Shown here in pieces: positions 7,996-14,172 of a stretch of 64,000 nucleotides of DNA. The translations under genes were made by a program, and so were the position numbers. Numbering within the stretch: position 1 is the first letter of the stretch; every line of letters begins with the position of its first letter. Source of the stretch: an uncultured Sphingomonadaceae bacterium (lineage in GTDB: Bacteria; Pseudomonadota; Alphaproteobacteria; Sphingomonadales; Sphingomonadaceae); contig CANNFX010000001.1 of the NCBI GenBank assembly GCA_947504025.1, forward strand, positions 372,001-436,000, written 5' to 3'. The notes beneath the pieces are model-generated. The model saw only the letters and a list, made by a program, of their open reading frames with translations. It was not told where the DNA came from and did not search any database.

Positions 7996-8784
7996 ATGCG
8001 CTTTTTTGTAACACTTGCCGCCTGCTTGGCGCTGCTCTTCGCGGTGCCGGCAGGCGCACAGACCTTCCCCGAGCTTACTGGCCGGGTGGTCGACAATGCC
8101 GATATCATTCCGCCCGCAGAAGAAGCCGCGCTTGAGGCTAAGCTGGAAGCGTTGGAAACACAGTCACAACGACAATTGGTTGTAGCGACTGTTCCTGATC
8201 TTCAAGGCTACGAAATCTCTGACTATGGCTACCAACTGGGGCGCACATGGGCACTGGGCGACGCCGAGCGCAATGATGGCGCAATCCTGTTGGTCGCTCC
8301 CAACGAACGCAAAGTTCGGATCGAGGTTGGCTACGGGCTTGAGCCGTATCTGACGGACGGCCTATCCTCCCTCATCATCCAGCAGCAAATTTTGCCTCTC
8401 TTCAAACAGGGCGACTATCCTGGAGGCATAGGAATTGGCGCAGATTCGATTATCCAACAACTGCAACTACCCGAAGATGAAGCCCGCCTGATCGCCCAGC
8501 AAGCGAACCAGCGGCAATCATCTGGCGGAGGCTTTCCCATCGGTGGGCTGATCTGGATTGCAGCGATCTTCTTCTTTTTCATCCTGCCGATGATGCGGCG
8601 CGGCGGGCGTGGACGGCGCGGTAATAGCGCGGTTGGCAACATCATCCTCTGGGAAGTCGGTTCAGCCATCGCACGCGGCGCCATGAGCGGAGGCGGTGGC
8701 GGCGGCTGGGGCGGCGGTGGCGGAGGCGGTTTCTCCGGCGGCGGCGGCAGTTTCGGGGGCGGCGGCGCCTCAGGGGGATGGTAA
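7996..8784 (+). CDS. TPM-domain (YgcG-type) membrane protein
   Basis: 262 residues. A signal peptide (residues 1-22, cleavage near AGA-QT) is followed by the TPM domain with the typical opening LTGRVVDNADIIPP and the motif RVRIEVGYGLEPYLTDG (about residues 105-125). A transmembrane helix follows at about residues 178-200, and then a Gly/Ser-rich tail (GGGGWGGGGGGGFSGGGGSF-like) ending in GW. Domain order and tail match the YgcG/TPM_phosphatase family; a phosphatase activity has been reported for plant TPM proteins but cannot be assumed here. It lies 18 bases after lemA. Confidence 0.85.
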   Translation: MRFFVTLAACLALLFAVPAGAQTFPELTGRVVDNADIIPPAEEAALEAKLEALETQSQRQLVVATVPDLQGYEISDYGYQLGRTWALGDAERNDGAILLVAPNERKVRIEVGYGLEPYLTDGLSSLIIQQQILPLFKQGDYPGGIGIGADSIIQQLQLPEDEARLIAQQANQRQSSGGGFPIGGLIWIAAIFFFFILPMMRRGGRGRRGNSAVGNIILWEVGSAIARGAMSGGGGGGWGGGGGGGFSGGGGSFGGGGASGGW

Positions 8785-8785
8785 A

Positions 8786-9460
8786 ATGGGTTATCTAAGC
8801 AGCGAAGACAGCGCCTTGGTAACCGCATCGGTTACCAAAGCGGAGCAAAATACGTCAGGCGAAATCGTTACCGTGCTTGCCGATCGGTCTGATGGATATA
8901 GCGATGTTGCCTTGCTGTGGTCCGCCGTGGCAGCATTCACAGCAATGTCGATCTGGGCGTTGTGTCCCGGGTTCATGACAGACAAAATCGATTGGCTGCT
9001 AGGCGGCTGGTCGCATGAATGGACTACCGGTGAATTGCTTAGCCTGATGATCGGGCTTGGCCTGCTCAAGTTCCTAGGTGTCTGGGCAATCCAGCAATGG
9101 GATACTCTGCGTTTCATGCTCATCCCAGGCCCCATCAAGACCACGCGCGTGCATAACCGTGCCGTGGCGCATTTTAAGGTTGGCGCGGAACGCCGGACTC
9201 ATGGCCGCACCGGCATCATGATCTACCTATCCATGCGCGAACATCGCGCCGAAATCGTTGCCGACCGGCCCATTGCCGAGAAGGTTCCCGCTGAAGTCTG
9301 GGGGGCTGCGATGGAAGACATGTTGGTCGAAATCAAACAAGGCAACATAGCCGAAGGAATGGCCATCGGGGTGAAGGACGTCGGCATCGTTCTGGCAGAA
9401 CACTTCCCGCGTGCCGAAGATGATGTGAACGAACTGCCTGACCGGCTCATTGAAGTATGA
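8786..9460 (+). CDS. TPM-domain protein, second copy
   Basis: 224 residues starting MGYLSSEDSALV one base after the previous stop; GGGGGAT upstream supports this ATG. It has no signal peptide. The N-terminal part (EQNTSGEIVTVLADRSDGY) matches the start of a TPM domain. Two membrane segments interrupt it (about residues 38-55 and 80-97), and the rest (GIMIYLSMREHRAEIVADRPI) completes the domain. This membrane-interrupted arrangement is distinct from the preceding YgcG-type protein. The stop overlaps the NUDIX gene start as ATGA, so LemA, both TPM proteins and NUDIX are probably one transcript. Confidence 0.8.
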   Translation: MGYLSSEDSALVTASVTKAEQNTSGEIVTVLADRSDGYSDVALLWSAVAAFTAMSIWALCPGFMTDKIDWLLGGWSHEWTTGELLSLMIGLGLLKFLGVWAIQQWDTLRFMLIPGPIKTTRVHNRAVAHFKVGAERRTHGRTGIMIYLSMREHRAEIVADRPIAEKVPAEVWGAAMEDMLVEIKQGNIAEGMAIGVKDVGIVLAEHFPRAEDDVNELPDRLIEV

Positions 9461-10014
9461 GTGCCGCAGGCAGCGGCCCTCCGACAGATCCCGATCAGGA
9501 CAAGCCAGAGGACATCGTCTGGCAAGGCAAGTTCATCACTGCCAAGACACGTGGACGCTGGGAATATGTCAGCCGGGCACGCGGTATCCGCGCCGCCGCC
9601 ATTGTCGCGATCGAGGATGGGCACGTCCTGTTGGTCGAACAATATCGCATCCCTCTGGGCAAAAGATGTCTAGAGGTCCCCGCCGGTTTGATAGGCGACG
9701 AGGATGGCATGCAAAGCGAAGCACCCGAAGCTGCTGCAGCCCGGGAGCTGGAGGAAGAGACCGGCTACCGTGCGGACCATATCGAAAACCTCGGTGAATT
9801 TTACTCCAGTCCTGGCATGGTCAGCGAATGCTTTACATTAATAAAGGCGAGCGGCCTGACGAAGGTAAGCGCAGGCGGCGGTGTCGACGGTGAGGACATT
9901 CGCGTTCACCGGGTCAAAATGACAAGGCTGGCAGAATTTATCGCCGAAAAGCGTGCAGAGGGTTGCGGGATCGACGTCAGGCTAGCCATGCTGCTAGCCC
10001 CAACATTTATCTAG
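9457..10014 (+). CDS. NUDIX hydrolase, ADP-ribose pyrophosphatase-like
   Basis: 185 residues. The NUDIX box is clear at about residues 84-107: EAAAARELEEETGY, with the upstream PAGLIG typical of ADP-sugar pyrophosphatases. These enzymes hydrolyse ADP-ribose or related nucleoside diphosphate sugars with Mg2+. The substrate is inferred from the motif context (EQYRIPLGKRCLEVPAGL), not proven. Start ATG overlaps the TPM stop by four bases. Confidence 0.85.
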   Translation: MSAAGSGPPTDPDQDKPEDIVWQGKFITAKTRGRWEYVSRARGIRAAAIVAIEDGHVLLVEQYRIPLGKRCLEVPAGLIGDEDGMQSEAPEAAAARELEEETGYRADHIENLGEFYSSPGMVSECFTLIKASGLTKVSAGGGVDGEDIRVHRVKMTRLAEFIAEKRAEGCGIDVRLAMLLAPTFI

Positions 10015-10026
10015 GAAATACGAGAG

Positions 10027-10809
10027 ATGGCGAAACGGGTTGAAGGCAAACTGGCACTGGTAACGGGCGCTGCACAGGGTCTCGGGGCCGCAACGTGCCA
10101 AATGCTCGCACGGCACGGCGCGAAGGTGCTTTGCACCGATGTGAACGCCGATGGTGCAGCAGGAACGGCTGATGCGATCAACACCGAATTCGGTGCAGGC
10201 ACCGCATTTTCCCTGGGTCATGATGTAACCAGCGAAGAACAATGGGAAGTTGCCATTGCCGCCGCAGCAGAACACCTCGGCGGCCTGTCCATTCTCGTGA
10301 ACAATGCAGGCATTGGTATCAGAGGTGATATTGAAACCTGCACACTCAAGGATTGGCAGCGCGGCTTTGCCGTCAATGTCGACAGCGTGTTTCTCGGCTG
10401 TCAGAAGGCTATTCCGCTGATGAAGGATAATCAGCCCGGTTCGATCATAAACATTTCCTCCATCGCAGGCCTGATCGCATCGGACACGATGCCGGCCTAT
10501 AATGCCTCGAAGGCAGCGGTGTGGATGATGTCTAAATCAGTGGCACTTTATTGCGCCAAGAAAGGCTGGAACATCCGCTGCAATTCGGTGCACCCAACCT
10601 TCGTTGACACACCGATCCTTGACGGCATCGCTACCAATGCGAACATTCCCAAGGAAGTTGTGATGGGCAAGCTGGCCCGGCAAATCCCGCTCGGGAAGGT
10701 AGGTGAGCCTGACGATATTGCGAATGGAGTTTTGTATCTCGCCAGTGACGAGAGCAAATTCATGACCGGTGCGGAGCTGAAGCTCGACGGCGGTATCTCA
10801 GCCATGTAA
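10027..10809 (+). CDS. Short-chain dehydrogenase/reductase
   Basis: 260 residues of a classical SDR, NAD(P)-dependent. The Rossmann motif TGAAQGLG is at residues 14-21, NNAG at about 91-94, the catalytic Ser in NISSIAG, and YNASK (Tyr and Lys of the active site) at about residues 158-162. The overall sequence resembles cyclopentanol/3-alpha-hydroxysteroid-type dehydrogenases, but substrate cannot be read from it. An AAATACGAGAG leader gives a ribosome binding site 13 bases after the NUDIX stop, so it is probably the last gene of that run. Confidence 0.85.
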   Translation: MAKRVEGKLALVTGAAQGLGAATCQMLARHGAKVLCTDVNADGAAGTADAINTEFGAGTAFSLGHDVTSEEQWEVAIAAAAEHLGGLSILVNNAGIGIRGDIETCTLKDWQRGFAVNVDSVFLGCQKAIPLMKDNQPGSIINISSIAGLIASDTMPAYNASKAAVWMMSKSVALYCAKKGWNIRCNSVHPTFVDTPILDGIATNANIPKEVVMGKLARQIPLGKVGEPDDIANGVLYLASDESKFMTGAELKLDGGISAM

Positions 10810-10871
10810 ATTTGAAGTGGTCACCTGGTGACCATTTCCGCACCGATCCGATATGGACCGGTTGGCGGTTG

Positions 10872-10907
10872 GAGAAGCGTCGGAGCCCTGTGCTCCGGAC
10901 GCTTCTC
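10872..10907. terminator. Long hairpin between convergent SDR and pspC genes
   Basis: GAGAAGCGTCGGAGC (10872-10886) pairs with GCTCCGGACGCTTCTC (10892-10907) with one bulged base and a 5-base loop. The right arm overlaps the stop codon of the minus-strand pspC gene. A smaller palindrome (TGGTCACC-T-GGTGACCA) lies just upstream, after the SDR stop. There is no U-tract, so it may be a bidirectional transcript-end structure rather than a classical terminator. Confidence 0.4.
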
Positions 10908-11118
10908 AGTCAGCAATCAAACCGATTGCGAGGTAGACTAGGCCTGCCGTGCCAACGCTTAGGAATGCGCCGATTACGAAAGCTACGCGGATGAGCGTTG
11001 TGTCGACATTGAAGTAGTCGCCGATACCGGAACATACGCCCATGATCTTACCGCGGCTCTGGCTTAGGCGGAACTTGCGTGCTGGCGTTCCGCCGCGGTT
11101 TTTGTCGATATTATTCAT
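10906..11118 (-). CDS. PspC-domain protein
   Basis: 70 residues. The PspC signature is present: KIMGVCSGIGDYFNVDTTLIRVAFV, followed by one or two hydrophobic segments (AFVIGAFLSVGTAGLVYLAIGL). It is an inner-membrane protein of the phage-shock family; PspC of enterobacteria senses envelope stress, whereas stand-alone short PspC proteins are less understood. Its ATG overlaps the stop of the 41-residue gene upstream (ATGA), so translation is coupled. No pspA, pspB or pspF is nearby. Confidence 0.85.
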   Translation of the reverse strand: MNNIDKNRGGTPARKFRLSQSRGKIMGVCSGIGDYFNVDTTLIRVAFVIGAFLSVGTAGLVYLAIGLIAD

Positions 11119-11240
11119 GCTAGCACCGAGATGGTGGTTGCGGCTTCCGTCGAAACGGTGCCCAAGACCGTGACTGCTGAGACCATGACTGCGGCGGCAA
11201 TGGCTGCGGCCTGGCTAGCAAGTTGATCAAGGTGGTTCAT
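11115..11240 (-). CDS. 41-residue hydrophobic small protein, paralogue B
   Basis: An open frame of 41 codons with a ribosome binding site (AGAAGGGAAAAGAAA-ATG) and a stop overlapping the pspC start. The peptide begins MNHLDQLASQAAAIAAAVMV and continues SAVTVLGTVS, a single Ala/Val-rich membrane or amphipathic helix. It has the same length as the next gene upstream and aligns to it without gaps at 19 of 41 positions (shared SQ, AIAAA, VSAVT, TVS). That, the spacing and the coupling argue that it is real. No known family is recognised. Confidence 0.65.
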   Translation of the reverse strand: MNHLDQLASQAAAIAAAVMVSAVTVLGTVSTEAATTISVLA

Positions 11241-11271
11241 TTTCTTTTCCCTTCTGATTGAATTGGTTAAA

Positions 11272-11397
11272 TTAGGCGATGATGGTTGCAGCGTATGCTG
11301 AGCCTGACGAAACGGTGCTCATGATGGTCACTGCGGAAACGAAGGCTGCGGCTGCGATGGCGCCGAGCTGGCTGGAGAATTTGTCGATTACGGTCAT
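11272..11397 (-). CDS. 41-residue hydrophobic small protein, paralogue A
   Basis: Begins MTVIDKFSSQLGAIAAAAF, followed by VSAVTIMSTVSSG, with AGAAGGAAAATTACA just before the ATG at 11397. The open frame continues upstream without another supported start. It is the paralogue of the gene at 11115-11240: same length, shared SQ, AIAAA, VSAVT and TVS blocks, 31-base gap between them. The two plus pspC read as one leftward operon behind a hairpin (11478-11501) that resembles an attenuator. One predicted membrane-spanning segment. Function unknown. Confidence 0.65.
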   Translation of the reverse strand: MTVIDKFSSQLGAIAAAAFVSAVTIMSTVSSGSAYAATIIA

Positions 11398-11477
11398 TGT
11401 AATTTTCCTTCTGGTTGAGCGATCCGACCTTCGAACCGCCGATGCCAGAATGGTTGCATAAGGCGTGCCAGTTTTAA

Positions 11478-11501
11478 AAAACGGCGGAATTCTGCCGTTT
11501 T
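11478..11501 (-). promoter_or_regulatory. Attenuator-like hairpin upstream of the small-protein/pspC genes
   Basis: AAAACGGC (11478-11485) and GCCGTTTT (11494-11501) form an 8-bp stem around an 8-base loop. On the minus strand the stem is followed by six T, the form of an intrinsic terminator, but no minus-strand gene ends here; it lies 80 bases before the first 41-residue gene. It could be a leader attenuator for that operon, or on the plus strand for recF. Seen in sequence; function inferred. Confidence 0.4.
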
Positions 11502-11545
11502 GTTCAGCTTTGCGAAAGGTTGGCACCGCAAGCAAATCTAACAGT

Positions 11546-11560
11546 TGGGAAAATTTCCCA
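11546..11560. promoter_or_regulatory. 15-bp palindrome in the recF / small-protein intergenic region
   Basis: TGGGAAAATTTCCCA is a perfect palindrome around one central base, midway between divergent genes. Its position suits an operator for either side. No matching regulator is known to me. Confidence 0.35.
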
Positions 11561-11620
11561 CATATTGGATTAGTGGGTTTTCATAGCGCAACCCTCGCTG
11601 TACCGCTAACGCCGATTGGC

Positions 11621-12709
11621 ATGGCGCTCGACCGAATAGATATCTCCAATTTCCGCAATCACCGCGCCACCCGGGTCGAAGGCACGCGGCGTTTCAATCT
11701 GCTTGTCGGCGAAAACGGCGCGGGCAAAACCAACATCCTCGAAGCCCTCTCGTTATTCTCCCCAGGGCGCGGCCTAAGGCGTGCCGCCTTGGGTGATATG
11801 GCCTCGGTGGATGGTCCCGGCGGCTTTGCCATTGGCGCAGCACTTGATTTGGATGACGGAAGCGAGCCAGTCCGCTTTGGCACTGCTATGCAAGCAGAGC
11901 GGCCAGGCAGACGCTTCGTACAAATCAACAGCGGTGATGCCAGCGCGGTAAAACTGGGCGAATGGCTGGCCATGGGCTGGCTGACACCAGCAATGGACCG
12001 CCTGTTCAGCGACAGCGCTGGCGCGAGACGGCGCTTCCTCGACCGGATGGCCCTTGCATTGAATCCGGGCCATGCGCGGCTGGCTTCACACTATGAAAAT
12101 GCTCTGCGTGAACGGAATCGGATGCTGAGTGATGAAACCATGCCAGACGGATCGTGGTTCGACGCAATCGAAGCGCAGCTGGCTGAGGCTGGTGCCGCGT
12201 TGGCCCTGGGACGCATATCTTTGGTGAAAGGTTTGTCAGAAGAACTGTCTGATGTGCCCTCAGAACCCTTCGCACGGCCCGAACTTACCTATGTACCGGG
12301 CGGCCCGGTGGAGATCGCGGAATTCGCTTCTGCCCTACGTCAGGGCCGGTCACGCGACCGGGCGGCGCAGCGTACCCTTACAGGGCCCCACCGCGCTGAA
12401 TTGGAAGTCCACATGGCCGGACGAGGCGTTCCGGCAGCCCAATGTTCAACCGGAGAGCAGAAGGCGATGTTGATCGCCATCACCCTTGCTCACGCAGATT
12501 TGGCGGCCAGGGGCAGGCCCAACTTGCTTCTGCTTGATGAAGTCGCTGCACATCTCGACCCGGTGCGCCGCGCAGCCCTGTTCGACCGCCTTCGTGACAG
12601 CGGGGCACAAGTGTGGCTGACGGGCACTGAAAGCGCCCCATTTGCTGAAATAGACGGCGAAGCAGCTATCTGGCGAGTCGATGGCGGTGCGATCGAGCGA
12701 ATTAGCTAG
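11621..12709 (+). CDS. recF: DNA replication and repair protein RecF
   Basis: SMC/ABC-type ATPase that, with RecO and RecR, loads RecA at gapped DNA. 362 residues. N-terminus MALDRIDISNFRNHR is the family opening; Walker A is GENGAGKTN (about residues 29-37), the signature is STGEQKAML, and Walker B is LLLLDEVAAHLD near the C-terminus. The ATG at 11621 is chosen by this N-terminus, though the frame is open 156 bases further upstream. It is not next to dnaN or gyrB here, unlike in many bacteria. Its end overlaps the convergent esterase gene by eight bases. Confidence 0.94.
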   Translation: MALDRIDISNFRNHRATRVEGTRRFNLLVGENGAGKTNILEALSLFSPGRGLRRAALGDMASVDGPGGFAIGAALDLDDGSEPVRFGTAMQAERPGRRFVQINSGDASAVKLGEWLAMGWLTPAMDRLFSDSAGARRRFLDRMALALNPGHARLASHYENALRERNRMLSDETMPDGSWFDAIEAQLAEAGAALALGRISLVKGLSEELSDVPSEPFARPELTYVPGGPVEIAEFASALRQGRSRDRAAQRTLTGPHRAELEVHMAGRGVPAAQCSTGEQKAMLIAITLAHADLAARGRPNLLLLDEVAAHLDPVRRAALFDRLRDSGAQVWLTGTESAPFAEIDGEAAIWRVDGGAIERIS

Positions 12710-13424
12710 CAGGAGTTTCTGGTAAGGCCTCGCGGACATTTGCAACCGTTGCAGCAACCAACTCTTCAATACCATCAGCCGTTGGATGGATCCGGTCCGA
12801 TTGGATCAACTCAGACCGTTGGTAAATACTCTCGAGAAAGAAAGGCACGAGCTGCACCCGGTATTTCTTGGCGAGGTCGGGGTAGATAGAATCGAAATCA
12901 TTCACAAAAGCCTCACCCAAATTGGGTGGTGCGCGCATTCCCATAAGCAGGGTTGGAATTTCCCGCTTCTGAGTTTCGGCCAACATAGTGTCGAGATTGT
13001 CCCGTGTTTGAGCAGGCGGCAAACCCCGTAGTAGATCATTCCCGCCCAGTTCAATAATGACCAGCTCAGGCTTTGCGTCCTGCGCGTCCAACGTAAAGGC
13101 AAACCGCTGGAGCCCTGCAGACGAGGTATCTCCAGAAACGCCTGCATTGGTGACGCGTGCGTTTACACCCCGCGCACGCAATGCTGCTTCGAGCTTGGCG
13201 GGATAGCTATCATCTGCATCAACATTGTAGCCAGCGAACAGGCTGTCGCCGAATGCGAGAACGCGGCGTTCGGCTCCCATTACCGGCTGATCGGCAGAGG
13301 GTGCCTGTGCCGCCGGCACCTCAACCTGTTGCTCCGGGGCATGGACCGGAGTTTCGTTGCTGCATCCAACTAGCATCACTGCGCCTGCAAAAATGCTGAT
13401 TAACGGGCTGTATCGTACTTTCAT
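12702..13424 (-). CDS. SGNH/GDSL-type lipoprotein esterase (arylesterase, TesA-like)
   Basis: About 240 residues. The N-terminus is a lipoprotein signal peptide with the lipobox LVGC, followed by a Pro/Gln/Ala-rich linker, so it is probably a periplasmic membrane-anchored enzyme. SGNH blocks are present: FGDSLFAGYN (block I with the catalytic Ser), a Gly in block II (GVSGDTS), ELGGNDLLRG (block III, GGND) and DRIHPTADG (block V, Asp/His). Multifunctional lysophospholipase/thioesterase/arylesterase activity is known for the family. Start is ATG 13424 (AGGA upstream) or 18 bases earlier. Confidence 0.85.
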   Translation of the reverse strand: MKVRYSPLISIFAGAVMLVGCSNETPVHAPEQQVEVPAAQAPSADQPVMGAERRVLAFGDSLFAGYNVDADDSYPAKLEAALRARGVNARVTNAGVSGDTSSAGLQRFAFTLDAQDAKPELVIIELGGNDLLRGLPPAQTRDNLDTMLAETQKREIPTLLMGMRAPPNLGEAFVNDFDSIYPDLAKKYRVQLVPFFLESIYQRSELIQSDRIHPTADGIEELVAATVANVREALPETPAS

Positions 13425-13482
13425 CGCTTGTTTTGTCCTCATTGGCTTGCCTGCCCATCCCTAGCTATGCCATCGCAGGCTT

Positions 13483-14172
13483 GTGACAAGTGCTCCAGCA
13501 ATTTCCGCCCGCAATCTCACCCTGACGCTTGGCGACGGGGAGGCTGCCGTAAACATCCTCAAAGGGATCGACCTTGACGTGCGTGACGGGGAGACCTTGG
13601 CGCTGCTAGGCCCCTCGGGATCGGGCAAAAGCTCGCTCATGGCAGTTTTGACGGGCCTCGAGCGTGCCAGCGGCGGTTCCCTGAGCGTCGCAGGGCAGGA
13701 TTTCATGGCATTAGGTGAAGACGAGCTGGCTGCAGCACGCCGCGGCCGTATCGGCATCGTGCTGCAAGCGTTCCACCTGCTGCCCACCATGACCGCGCAG
13801 GAAAATGTCGCAACACCAATGGAACTGGACGGTGCGGACGACGTTTGGCCCCGCGCTGCAAGCGAATTGGATGCGGTCGGCCTTGGCCACCGCCTGACAC
13901 ATTACCCCACCCAGCTCTCGGGTGGCGAACAACAACGTGTAGCCATTGCCCGCGCCACGGCCCCTCGTCCGCGCCTGATCTTCGCCGACGAGCCCACCGG
14001 CAATCTCGATGCCGCCACTGGCGCAGAAATTATCGAATTGCTCTTCGCTCGCCGTGCAGAGACTGGTGCAACACTGTTGATTATCACGCATGACAAGGCG
14101 CTTGCGCAACGCTGTGAGCGGGTCGTAACGCTTGGCGACGGGTTGATCGAAAGCGACACGGCAGCCGCGTGA
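13483..14172 (+). CDS. ABC transporter ATP-binding protein (YbbA-like)
   Basis: 229 residues. Walker A is GPSGSGKSS (about residues 43-51), Q-loop VLQAFHLLP, signature LSGGEQQRVAIARA, Walker B LIFADEPTGNLD and the H-loop ITHD. Belongs to the LolD/MacB/YbbA group. It starts at GTG (13483), and its stop overlaps the GTG start of the permease. YbbA-YbbP pairs are often encoded divergently from a TesA-like esterase, exactly as here, so the three genes form a recognised neighbourhood; its substrate is unknown. Confidence 0.9.
   Translation: MTSAPAISARNLTLTLGDGEAAVNILKGIDLDVRDGETLALLGPSGSGKSSLMAVLTGLERASGGSLSVAGQDFMALGEDELAAARRGRIGIVLQAFHLLPTMTAQENVATPMELDGADDVWPRAASELDAVGLGHRLTHYPTQLSGGEQQRVAIARATAPRPRLIFADEPTGNLDAATGAEIIELLFARRAETGATLLIITHDKALAQRCERVVTLGDGLIESDTAAA

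Noticed and set aside
8680..8790. Glycine-codon repeats (GGCGGCGG...) as a tandem-repeat element or a poly-proline antisense gene
   Set aside because: They are the Gly-rich C-terminal tail of the YgcG-type TPM protein, a normal feature of the family.
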